Shown here: positions 1 to 7,165 of the stretch, one piece after another
How positions within the stretch are numbered: the stretch's first letter is position 1
How the letters are laid out: the number at the start of each line of letters is the position of its first letter
From: Flavobacteriales bacterium
GTDB lineage: Bacteria > Bacteroidota > Bacteroidia > Flavobacteriales > Flavobacteriaceae
Assembly: GCA_027066995.1 (NCBI GenBank)
Contig: JAMOMQ010000095.1
Span: 1-38,674, forward strand
Reading direction: 5' to 3'
Length of the DNA stretch: 38,674 nt
Made by a program: the position numbers and the translations under genes
Notes under the pieces: generated by a model
Told to the model about the DNA's origin: nothing
The model's input: the letters and a program-made list of their open reading frames with translations, nothing else
Database searches by the model: none

Positions 1-1
1 A

Positions 2-73
2 AATTTAACGCAAGAACCTCTTATGGTTACTGCTGCTTCTAACTTGATTGTCGTTAAATTTTATTTATGTTAG
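2..73 (+). CDS. possible 3' end of a truncated gene
   Basis: A reading frame open from the window edge ends with TAG at 71-73 and would give about 23 residues (ending VVKFYLC). The hydrophobic, unbiased composition is compatible with the C-terminus of a real protein, but the piece is too short to recognise. The other two plus frames stop earlier. It would be convergent with the oxidase operon. Low confidence: it may simply be intergenic sequence. Confidence 0.2.
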   Translation, partial: NLTQEPLMVTAASNLIVVKFYLC

Positions 74-145
74 CTTCCTTTTTCGTATTATTACATATAC
101 AATAGTCTATACCTATATTTATTAGGTGACCTATTGTTGAATACA

Positions 146-180
146 TAAAAAAAGCCATTAAAAATTGTTTTTTAACGGCC
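146..180 (-). terminator. terminator of the cbb3 oxidase operon
   Basis: Inverted arms at 154-164 and about 168-179 pair as GCCGTTAAAAA with TTTTTAATGGC (one G-U pair), followed on the minus strand by a run of seven T (153-147). It lies 29 bases after the stop of the last gene of the operon. Confidence 0.75.
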
Positions 181-208
181 TTATCCTTACTTTATTTGTT
201 TAAAAAAC

Positions 209-970
209 TTAATCATTGTCTTTATGTATAATCTTCTCTATTTTAGAATTCATTTTTTTTGACTTCATTTGTATCATTTTACCTTCGGTATTCAACATTT
301 CGTTGGAAGGCGAAATATATTTGATTCCCAAATTAAGTCCTCTTAAAATAAATAAAATACCAACAAAAGCCACTGCATAAGGTATCAATTGATTGATTTT
401 ATTTCTAATTTTTAATGACACAAAATTACCTAAATAAATAGCCAAGGTCATCATAGGTGCGGTACCCAAACCGAAAATAGCCATGTATAATGCTCCCAAC
501 AAAGGATCGCCTGTAGCCATGGCACCTACCAAGGCAATATATACCAATCCACAAGGCAACAAACCGTTAAAAAAACCTATAACATAAAAACCAAGTGTAG
601 AACGTTTTTGCAAATAGTTCGATAAAGAATTTTTGACAAAATAAACGAAATGGTTCCACCAAGCCAAGGGTTTTAACCGTAAAATCTTACTGGACGGGAT
701 AAAAGCAAAGACAAGCATTAAAACACCCATAATTAAGGATACCTTTTGCTGAAATCCAATTAAAGAAATGCCCTTGCCCAAATAACCGAAAGCCAAACCA
801 ATACCGGCATAAGCTGTCATCCTACCCAAATGGTATAATAAGGTTTGCAGGGCCATCTTAAATTTGTTATGACGGTCAACAGGTAAAATAAATGCAATGG
901 GGCCACACATGCCCAGGCAATGAAAACTGCCCATCAGCCCCAATAATAAAGCGGTTAATAATATAGTCAT
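209..970 (-). CDS. TauE/SafE-like (UreH-domain) membrane protein of the cbb3 operon
   Basis: A 253-residue polytopic membrane protein with about six hydrophobic segments. Its first helix contains HCLGMCGP (residues 17-24), the cysteine motif typical of the UreH-like or CcoS-linked 'sulfite exporter TauE/SafE' family found at the end of cbb3 operons. A second GLLPCGLVY motif sits near residue 137. The family is thought to move or handle metal, probably copper for oxidase assembly; that role is inferred from family and position, not shown. It starts 6 bases after ccoH and is the last gene before the terminator at 146-180. The charged, Lys-rich tail after the last helix is likely cytoplasmic. 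Confidence 0.8.
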   Translation of the reverse strand: MTILLTALLLGLMGSFHCLGMCGPIAFILPVDRHNKFKMALQTLLYHLGRMTAYAGIGLAFGYLGKGISLIGFQQKVSLIMGVLMLVFAFIPSSKILRLKPLAWWNHFVYFVKNSLSNYLQKRSTLGFYVIGFFNGLLPCGLVYIALVGAMATGDPLLGALYMAIFGLGTAPMMTLAIYLGNFVSLKIRNKINQLIPYAVAFVGILFILRGLNLGIKYISPSNEMLNTEGKMIQMKSKKMNSKIEKIIHKDND

Positions 971-976
971 ATTATT

Positions 977-1429
977 TTATTTTGCGGTGATTTTTTGTTT
1001 ATAAAAGTAAGGCACACCTTCCGATTGCCAGTCGAGAATAATATCCCACCTACCGGAGATATATTCGGATTTGCCTATGGTTTGGGTATTATTCTCATTT
1101 AATTGAATGTCTATTTCCTTATCCAATTTTGAATTATCCGGTTTATAAAGTATAATTTTACCTTTTATATCTTTGACATAGGACGGGTATACAATTTTCA
1201 ATCCGTCATTGGTTTCTATGATTTGAACCGCTACCCGCATGGTATCGGCATTTTGTTTTTTGGCCAACACATCACCGTATTCCAATTCTTTTTGATAGTA
1301 ATCTTCCGTCACCAACTCGTTGGACTCCAACTCTTTGAACGATCTCCAAAAATAAAATAAGAATACCAGCATAAAGGTCAAATAGACCAATAAGATACTC
1401 CATCCCCAATTCAGTTTAAATTTTGCCAT
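977..1429 (-). CDS. ccoH: FixH/CcoH family cbb3 oxidase assembly protein
   Basis: 150 residues. There is one N-terminal transmembrane helix (about residues 9-29, after MAKFKLNWGW) followed by a periplasmic beta-rich domain, the layout of FixH/CcoH. The segment LVTEDYYQKELEY just after the helix is characteristic of the Bacteroidota version. CcoH helps assemble or stabilise cbb3 oxidase. The gene lies after ccoG and 6 bases before the TauE-like gene. The hairpin at 1481-1517 separates it from ccoG, and no Bacteroidota-type promoter is visible in the 133-base gap, so expression probably depends on read-through. Confidence 0.85.
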   Translation of the reverse strand: MAKFKLNWGWSILLVYLTFMLVFLFYFWRSFKELESNELVTEDYYQKELEYGDVLAKKQNADTMRVAVQIIETNDGLKIVYPSYVKDIKGKIILYKPDNSKLDKEIDIQLNENNTQTIGKSEYISGRWDIILDWQSEGVPYFYKQKITAK

Positions 1430-1474
1430 AATATATGTTTTATATGCTACCGTATTAAAAAAAATTCTTTTATT

Positions 1475-1517
1475 AAAAAAGAAGCGTTGAAAACAATTAA
1501 TAAGGTTTCAACGCTTC
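1475..1517 (-). terminator. hairpin with T tract between ccoG and ccoH
   Basis: Perfect 12-bp arms GAAGCGTTGAAA (1481-1492) and TTTCAACGCTTC (1506-1517) enclose a 13-base loop. On the minus strand they are followed by six T. It is a credible intrinsic terminator or attenuator inside the operon, downstream of ccoG. Confidence 0.7.
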
Positions 1518-1562
1518 AAAATTAAACATTTATAATGATTTATATTATATTTTTTTGGACTA

Positions 1563-2972
1563 TTACCGGACCGGTGCTATAAAAACCGTTTTATAATCGT
1601 CTAACAACTTACCCTTGTCATCATAGATGCCCAATTTTATTTTCTTTTTACCATGAAATTTATTTCTGGGCAATTCTATAAAAATAATCACTTGTTTGAC
1701 TTCTTCCTTCTTCAAGTCCAATTCATTTTGCGTTCCCGAAATGGTTATTTTTCCATCTTTGGGTTCAATAAGTTTAACTTGCAAATCTTGATAAGGATGG
1801 TTACTTTTATTGATAATAGTCGCTTGATACATATTTTGTATTTGCCCGTTTGGTAATTCTGTAAAAACCTGTCCTCTGGTTCTTAACACTTTAAGATCAA
1901 CTTCCGGTCTGTTGGCAAACAGATAAACAAAAATACTCATTAATGCTATCAAGACTACAGTATAGAATTTCACTCTCGGAGTAAATATTTTACTATGTCC
2001 TTCTTCTATACTCACTTTGGATGCATAACGTATCAACCCGCGTGGTTTACTGATGGAATCCATAATAGCATCACAGGCATCCATACAAGCGGTACAGTTG
2101 ATACATTCCAATTGGGTACCGTTTCTAATATCAATTCCCGTAGGACATACTTGCACACATTGTTTACAATCTATACAGTCACCCAAGCCTTCAGCCTCAC
2201 GGTCTTGTCCTTTACGCATAGGCCCGCGTTTTTCACCGCGTTTATAATCATAGGCAACCATAATGGTGTTTTCATCTGTTAAAACGCCCTGCAAACGGCC
2301 ATAAGGACAAGCAATAATACAGACTTGTTCTCTAAACCAAGCAAATACAAAGAAAAAGACCGTGGTAAAAGCCAAATAAATCAACCATGCTTTAACATCG
2401 GCGAAGGGATGTTTCCAAAAATCGATGACATAATCGGCGCCGGCCACATAAGCCAACATTACGGTGGTTATACCCAACGAAATCAAATAGAATACAACCC
2501 ATTTTAAACCGCGCTTACGCAATTTTTCGGCATTCCATTCCATACGGTCCAACTTAATTTGTTTGGGGCGGTCACCTTCAAACAAATATTCTATTTTACG
2601 AAAAACCATTTCCATAAAAATGGTTTGCGGACAAAGCCAACCGCAAAAAATACGTCCGTAAACAACTGTAAACAAAACCAAAAACACCAAAGATATAACC
2701 GCCGCCAATGCCAATAAATAGAAATCTTGCGGAAAAAACGGCCGTCCGAAAATATGGAATTTCCGTTCCAAGATATTGAAAAGCATAAATTGCTCTCCAT
2801 TAACCTTAATAAACGGACCTATAATAAAGGCTGCCAATAATATCAAACTGAGTATGGTTCTGTAATTGTAGTACCGGCCTTTGGGTTTCTTGGGGTGTAT
2901 CCAATTTCTTAAACCTTCTTCATTAATAGTACCAATACTGTCTCTAAATGATTCGTTGTTATTTGTATTCAT
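1563..2972 (-). CDS. ccoG: cytochrome c oxidase accessory protein CcoG (polyferredoxin)
   Basis: 469 residues, the usual family size. Several transmembrane helices (about 40-60, 88-110, 160-180, 195-212 and 337-355) surround cysteine motifs: CGWLCP near residue 110, CIIACPYGR near 218, and a ferredoxin-like pair CIDCKQCVQVCP and CINCTACMDAC near 266-300. The C-terminal part after the last helix is a periplasmic immunoglobulin-like domain. CcoG/RdxA reduces Cu(II) to Cu(I) for insertion into cbb3 oxidase in studied bacteria. The gene follows ccoP, is separated from it by a strong hairpin at 2994-3028, and is itself followed by the hairpin at 1481-1517. Starts with ATG (MNTNNNESF). Confidence 0.95.
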   Translation of the reverse strand: MNTNNNESFRDSIGTINEEGLRNWIHPKKPKGRYYNYRTILSLILLAAFIIGPFIKVNGEQFMLFNILERKFHIFGRPFFPQDFYLLALAAVISLVFLVLFTVVYGRIFCGWLCPQTIFMEMVFRKIEYLFEGDRPKQIKLDRMEWNAEKLRKRGLKWVVFYLISLGITTVMLAYVAGADYVIDFWKHPFADVKAWLIYLAFTTVFFFVFAWFREQVCIIACPYGRLQGVLTDENTIMVAYDYKRGEKRGPMRKGQDREAEGLGDCIDCKQCVQVCPTGIDIRNGTQLECINCTACMDACDAIMDSISKPRGLIRYASKVSIEEGHSKIFTPRVKFYTVVLIALMSIFVYLFANRPEVDLKVLRTRGQVFTELPNGQIQNMYQATIINKSNHPYQDLQVKLIEPKDGKITISGTQNELDLKKEEVKQVIIFIELPRNKFHGKKKIKLGIYDDKGKLLDDYKTVFIAPVR

Positions 2973-2993
2973 TTTAAATAATTTTTTTAACCA

Positions 2994-3028
2994 AAATAAA
3001 GCAGTTTGGGCGTCAAACTGCTTTATTT
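2994..3028 (-). terminator. strong hairpin between ccoP and ccoG
   Basis: Perfect 15-bp arms AAATAAAGCAGTTTG (2994-3008) and its complement (3014-3028) with a 5-base loop. The T run on the minus strand is interrupted (TTTATTTTGG), so this may act as a partial terminator or as a 3'-end stabiliser of the ccoNOQP message. Confidence 0.65.
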
Positions 3029-3046
3029 GTAATTGATTTATAGAGG

Positions 3047-3667
3047 TTATCCTTTATTACATGGTTGACCTTCGGCTGCTTTTGGTTTGGCCGGTTTGGT
3101 GCCTTGCAATGATAAAACATAACTGGCTACCTTTTGTATTTTATCAGCTCCTAATGCTTTCCAAGGCGGCATACCTTTACTGGTACCGTTGGTAATAACA
3201 TTAAATACATCTTTGATATCACAACCGTAAATCCAAGCATTATCGGTCAGGTTGGGGCCTACCAATCCGCCACCGTCAGCCACATGACAAGCGGCACAAT
3301 TTTTAAGGTAAATTTCTTTACCTTCTTCTAAAGCGGCTTTGTCTGTTAATAGGGTAACAGTGTTAGCATCAACGATATTATGCTCTTTTTTATAAGCATC
3401 TACTTGAGCTTTGGCTTTAGCCATTTCACGTTGATACTCATCATATTGACTATCTTTACCTTGTATGGTATAATAGAAAATATAAAAAACAGATATAATT
3501 ACCGTAATTACAAATCCGGCAGTCCACCATGGTGGTAGCGGGTTGTTCAATTCTTCAATACCGTCAAAATCATGATCTAATTTTACGGAACTTTCTTGTT
3601 CTATAGGAGTGGCTTTGGTCAGTTTTTTTAATAGTCTGTCAAAAGCCGATTCATTCTTTTTTGCCAT
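3047..3667 (-). CDS. ccoP: cbb3 oxidase subunit III, CcoP-like, mono-haem
   Basis: 206 residues. The N-terminal region holds one transmembrane helix (about 50-70, after NPLPPWWTAGF, the CcoP N-terminal signature). It is followed by a charged linker and one cytochrome c domain with CAACH near residue 123 and a probable axial Met in GMPPW near 166. Only one CXXCH motif is present, whereas proteobacterial CcoP has two, so this subunit should carry a single haem c. CcoP passes electrons to CcoO. Its start overlaps the end of ccoQ by 17 bases, suggesting translational coupling. A Pro/Lys-rich tail follows the haem domain. Confidence 0.9.
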   Translation of the reverse strand: MAKKNESAFDRLLKKLTKATPIEQESSVKLDHDFDGIEELNNPLPPWWTAGFVITVIISVFYIFYYTIQGKDSQYDEYQREMAKAKAQVDAYKKEHNIVDANTVTLLTDKAALEEGKEIYLKNCAACHVADGGGLVGPNLTDNAWIYGCDIKDVFNVITNGTSKGMPPWKALGADKIQKVASYVLSLQGTKPAKPKAAEGQPCNKG

Positions 3668-3848
3668 AATCTAAATCGTTTTGGTCGTTAAGTGGAAAAT
3701 TTTTTAATTCATCAATATGTTGCTTGGGCAGACCCAGGGCATAAGTCAATGCAAAAACCATTACAAAGGCAAAAAATACCAATGAAATCATATCATAAAT
3801 GGTAAGCCCCAAATCATTTTCCAAGTACAATTTGATGTTTCTTAACAT
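3651..3848 (-). CDS. ccoQ: CcoQ/FixQ-like small membrane subunit
   Basis: 65 residues with one hydrophobic helix (about residues 18-40, YDMISLVFFAFVMVFALTY) and an acidic-basic C-terminus. Its size and its position between the catalytic subunit and ccoP match CcoQ, which stabilises the cbb3 complex. It starts 3 bases after ccoNO stops and its 3' end overlaps ccoP. Sequence similarity among CcoQ proteins is low, so the call rests mainly on position and topology. Confidence 0.75.
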   Translation of the reverse strand: MLRNIKLYLENDLGLTIYDMISLVFFAFVMVFALTYALGLPKQHIDELKNFPLNDQNDLDYGKKE

Positions 3849-3851
3849 AAT

Positions 3852-6044
3852 TTATTTTTTTGCTGTTTCAACTTTTTTAGTTGTATCGGTTCCTAAACGT
3901 TGCAAATAAGCAATTAAAGCAACGATTTCTTTTTTACTCAAATCAACCTTTTGATCGCCAAAGGCTTTGGCATAAGCTTCGGTTGTTCGAACATTGTTAG
4001 CTTCCAAGTCGGCTGCAATAGCTTTGGCTTGTTTTTCTAATAACTCGGGCGCCTTTTCTATATACTCATCCGTATAATATTCAGTTCCATCTTTCAACTT
4101 GGTGCCCAATGCCCGAAGTGTTTTTAACTTGTCTTTGATGTCCGAAGCATCCAAATCGCTGGTCACTATCCATTGATAGTTAGGCATAATAGAACCATAC
4201 ATCATTGACTCGGGTTCATACATGTGATTAAAATGCCATAAATTGGGGCGTTTGCCTCCCTCTCTCAATAAATCGGGACCGGTACGTTTTGACCCCCATT
4301 GGAAAGGACGATCATATACATATTCACCGGCTTTGGCATAAGGTCCAAAACGTTCTACTTCACTACGGAAAGGACGAATCATTTGCGAGTGACAGTTATA
4401 ACAACCTTCTCTCACATAAATATCACGACCTTCAACTTCAAGTGGTGTATAAGGTTTTACAGCTTCTAATTTGGGTATATTTTCATCGATAAAAATAGTC
4501 GGTATAATTTCTACCGCACCACCAATAGCAGTAGCAATCAAAGCTAAAACGGTAAATAACACACCGCGACGTTCTAACCAGTTATGAAAATCTTCACCTT
4601 TTTGACGGGCAGCCGGTATCGGTGCTAAAGGCGCTGCTTCTGCTGCCGTATCTTCTACGGTATGACCTTTAACGGTTTTAATCAAGTTATACACCAGCAT
4701 CAAAGCTCCTGTCAAATACAAAGTTCCACCAATGGCACGCATATAGTGCATTGGTAAAATTTCGGTAACGGTGTCCATAAATTCACCATACTTTAAAGTA
4801 CCGTCGGGGTTAAATTGTTTCCACATCAAAGCTTGTGTCCAACCGGCGATATACATAGGCACCACATATAATAAGATACCTATGGTGCCAATCCAAAAAT
4901 GTTGATTGGCCAATTTAACGGAATACAATTTGGTTTTGTATAAGCGCGGTACCATCCAGTAAAGCATACCCATGATGATAAAACCGTTCCAACCAAGTGT
5001 TCCTACGTGTACGTGTGCTACAATCCAATCGGTAAAGTGCGCAATGGCATTTAATGATTTAAAGGACAACATAGGTCCTTCAAAAGTAGACATACCATAA
5101 GAGGTAATGGCTACTACATACATTTTTAAAATAGGGTCTTCACGCACACGGTCCCAAGCACCTCTAAGGGTTAATAAACCGTTGATCATACCACCCCAAG
5201 ACGGGAATATTAACATCAATGAGAAAATAGTTCCCAATACTTGCGCCCACTCAGGCACGGCCGAATACAATAAATGGTGAGGGCCTGCCCATATATAAAT
5301 AAAGATTAAAGACCAAAAGTGAATGATCGATAATCTGTAAGAATAAATAGGACGTTTGGCTGCCTTAGGCACAAAATAATACATCAAACCTAAAATAGGT
5401 GTGGTTAAGAAAAAGGCCACCGCATTGTGTCCATACCACCATTGTACCACGGCATCTTCAACTCCGGAATAAACCGAATAACTTTTTGTCAAGGTAGCCG
5501 GTAAACTCAAATTGTTAAAAATATAAAGCATAGCAATGGTTACAGCTGTAGAAAGATAGAACCAAATGGCTACATAAATATGTCTCACTCGTCTTTTTAC
5601 CACTGTCATAACCAGGTTGATGGTAAATACCACCCATACTAATGCTACCAATATATCGATAGGCCATTCCAATTCGGCATATTCTTTACTTTGGGTAAAT
5701 CCTAAGGGTAAAGTAATAGCAGCCAATACAATGATTAACTGCCATCCCCAAAAGTGAATTTTACTGAGCAAATCGTTATACATTCTTGTTTTTAACAAGC
5801 GCTGGGTACTATAATAAGCACCGGCAAAAATACCATTACCAACAAAAGCAAAAATAGCGGCATTGGTATGTAAAGGTCTTAATCTACCGTAGCTCAGCCA
5901 AGAAATTCCGTCCATGTAATGGGGAAACCAGTAAAGATAAGCTACCATCAGACCAATTGTAAAAGCTGTAACACCCCAGACAACCGTTGCCCAAGAAAAC
6001 AGCTTTACAATTTTGTCATCATAATAAAATTTCTGTTTTTCCAT
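3852..6044 (-). CDS. ccoN: fused cbb3 oxidase catalytic subunits I and II (CcoN-CcoO)
   Basis: 730 residues, a fusion of CcoN (about 1-470) and CcoO (about 490-730). The CcoN part has about twelve transmembrane helices with the histidines expected for haems b and b3 and for CuB: HTNAAIFAF near 60, WWYGHNAVAF near 205, GPHHLLYS near 256, and DWIVAHVHVGTLGWNG near 340. The CcoO part begins with one helix (about 495-515), then carries the haem c motif CYNCH near 549-553 and a Met-rich segment MYEPESMMYGS that supplies the axial ligand. It reduces O2 to water with high affinity at the inner membrane. The fusion is common in Bacteroidota. The gene starts 16 bases after ccoS. Confidence 0.95.
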   Translation of the reverse strand: MEKQKFYYDDKIVKLFSWATVVWGVTAFTIGLMVAYLYWFPHYMDGISWLSYGRLRPLHTNAAIFAFVGNGIFAGAYYSTQRLLKTRMYNDLLSKIHFWGWQLIIVLAAITLPLGFTQSKEYAELEWPIDILVALVWVVFTINLVMTVVKRRVRHIYVAIWFYLSTAVTIAMLYIFNNLSLPATLTKSYSVYSGVEDAVVQWWYGHNAVAFFLTTPILGLMYYFVPKAAKRPIYSYRLSIIHFWSLIFIYIWAGPHHLLYSAVPEWAQVLGTIFSLMLIFPSWGGMINGLLTLRGAWDRVREDPILKMYVVAITSYGMSTFEGPMLSFKSLNAIAHFTDWIVAHVHVGTLGWNGFIIMGMLYWMVPRLYKTKLYSVKLANQHFWIGTIGILLYVVPMYIAGWTQALMWKQFNPDGTLKYGEFMDTVTEILPMHYMRAIGGTLYLTGALMLVYNLIKTVKGHTVEDTAAEAAPLAPIPAARQKGEDFHNWLERRGVLFTVLALIATAIGGAVEIIPTIFIDENIPKLEAVKPYTPLEVEGRDIYVREGCYNCHSQMIRPFRSEVERFGPYAKAGEYVYDRPFQWGSKRTGPDLLREGGKRPNLWHFNHMYEPESMMYGSIMPNYQWIVTSDLDASDIKDKLKTLRALGTKLKDGTEYYTDEYIEKAPELLEKQAKAIAADLEANNVRTTEAYAKAFGDQKVDLSKKEIVALIAYLQRLGTDTTKKVETAKK

Positions 6045-6060
6045 ATAAATTTAATTTTGG

Positions 6061-6237
6061 TTAATTTTTATTTTCCGTGGTTTCTTCATCGTCTCCGAAT
6101 TCATCGTCTAATATCATCCGCACCGATGGTGTATAAGTATCTTCATATTGTCCATGCTTTACAGAACTTAAAAACAGCACTAAAAAGATAACGGCCAAAA
6201 TCAAGCTGATAAAGATGGTTAAATATAATGCAATCAT
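6061..6237 (-). CDS. ccoS: cbb3 oxidase maturation protein CcoS
   Basis: A 58-residue protein: MIALYLTIFISLILAVIFLV at the N-terminus forms one transmembrane helix, followed by a short conserved region (SVKHGQYEDTYTPSVRMILDD) and an acidic tail. This matches CcoS, a small protein needed to insert redox cofactors into CcoN. It is the first gene of the operon, 12 bases after the predicted transcription start. In many genomes the copper ATPase gene ccoI lies directly upstream of ccoS; here the upstream region carries only a promoter and the sod terminator. Confidence 0.9.
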   Translation of the reverse strand: MIALYLTIFISLILAVIFLVLFLSSVKHGQYEDTYTPSVRMILDDEFGDDEETTENKN

Positions 6238-6255
6238 TTTTTTACTTAAACTTTA

Positions 6256-6284
6256 CAAAGATACAAATATTTATAAAATACAAA
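6256..6284 (-). promoter_or_regulatory. promoter of the ccoS-NOQPGH operon
   Basis: On the minus strand, TTTG (6284-6281) and TATCTTTG (6263-6256) are separated by 17 bases, an exact match to the Bacteroidota -33/-7 consensus (TTTG, TAnnTTTG). The start of transcription would be near 6249, giving a leader of about 12 bases. Confidence 0.7.
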
Positions 6285-6399
6285 AAAATCTTTTATAACC
6301 ACAATGTTTTGATATACAACACATTAAATAAACGTTTGACAGAAAATGTTATATTTGTTACCGGTTAAGTAAGCAATTTTATTCAAAAAAACAGGAAAT

Positions 6400-6427
6400 A
6401 AAAAAGGAAGCTCTAAACAGAACTTCC
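6400..6427 (-). terminator. terminator of the superoxide dismutase gene
   Basis: Arms GGAAGCTCT (6406-6414) and AGAACTTCC (6419-6427, one mismatch) form a short hairpin followed by six T on the minus strand. It lies 26 bases beyond the sod stop codon. Confidence 0.65.
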
Positions 6428-6453
6428 TCTTTTAATTATTATGAAAAAACCAA

Positions 6454-7062
6454 CTATTTCTTGCAATTGGTATATCTTTTGGCAACTTCATCCCAATTAA
6501 TGACATTAAAAAAGTCATTGATATAAGCGCCTCGTTTATTTTGATGTTTTAAATAATAAGCATGTTCCCAAACATCCATTCCCAAAACAACATCACCTTT
6601 ACAATCGACAAATTTCATCAAAGGATTGTCTTGATTCGGTGTATGACAAATGCTTAATTTGCCTTTATTGCACAACAACCAAACCCATCCCGAACCAAAA
6701 CGGGCGCCTCCGGCTTTGGCCCATTGGTCTTTAAAATTTTCAAAAGAACCGAAATCACGATCAATAGCTTCGGCTAAAGCACCCGTAGGAGCACCACCAC
6801 CGTTAGGTGACATAATTTGCCAATACAAGATATGATTCCAATAACCACCACCGTTATTTCTAATAGCAGTCTCACCGATATGGATATCTTTTAATATTTC
6901 TTCGATACTTTTATTTTCATAGCAAGTGCCTTCAATGGCGGTATTCAAACCGTTGGTATAACCTTGATGGTGTCCCAAATGATGCACACGCATGGTTGCT
7001 TCGTCAATATAAGGTTCGAGGGCATTATATGCATAAGGTAATTCAGGTAATTTAAAACTCAT
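6454..7062 (-). CDS. superoxide dismutase, Mn/Fe family
   Basis: 202 residues, full length. The metal ligands are visible as His27 (VHHLGHHQGY), His76 (GGYWNHILYW), and Asp and His in DVWEHAYYL (about 162 and 166). Gly in NNGGGYWNH and Gln in PNQDNPL are the outer-sphere residues typical of Mn-type or cambialistic enzymes rather than strict Fe-type. It has no signal peptide and acts in the cytoplasm, converting superoxide to H2O2 and O2. It is monocistronic, with its own -7 box at 7096-7089 and terminator at 6400-6427. Metal preference is inferred only from these residues. Confidence 0.93.
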   Translation of the reverse strand: MSFKLPELPYAYNALEPYIDEATMRVHHLGHHQGYTNGLNTAIEGTCYENKSIEEILKDIHIGETAIRNNGGGYWNHILYWQIMSPNGGGAPTGALAEAIDRDFGSFENFKDQWAKAGGARFGSGWVWLLCNKGKLSICHTPNQDNPLMKFVDCKGDVVLGMDVWEHAYYLKHQNKRGAYINDFFNVINWDEVAKRYTNCKK

Positions 7063-7088
7063 AATTCTATATTTTTTAGATTTCTATG

Positions 7089-7106
7089 CAAATATAATGT
7101 ATCTTT
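7089..7106. promoter_or_regulatory. divergent -7 boxes for sod (minus) and addA-like gene (plus)
   Basis: TATATTTG on the minus strand (7096-7089) lies upstream of sod, and TATCTTTG on the plus strand (7099-7106) lies upstream of the helicase. Both match TAnnTTTG exactly. Neither has a clear TTTG at -33. The two boxes are only two bases apart, so the two promoters physically overlap and may compete. Confidence 0.5.
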
Positions 7107-7165
7107 GAAGTTAAGTAAAGGCTTTCTGTAATCTTTTCCTTATACCGTAATAAAAATTTCTTATA

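Noticed and set aside
6335-6357. Rightward promoter-like pair TTTG and TATATTTG between ccoS and sod
   Set aside because: The spacer is only 11 bases (17-23 expected) and the path runs straight into the sod terminator with no gene following.
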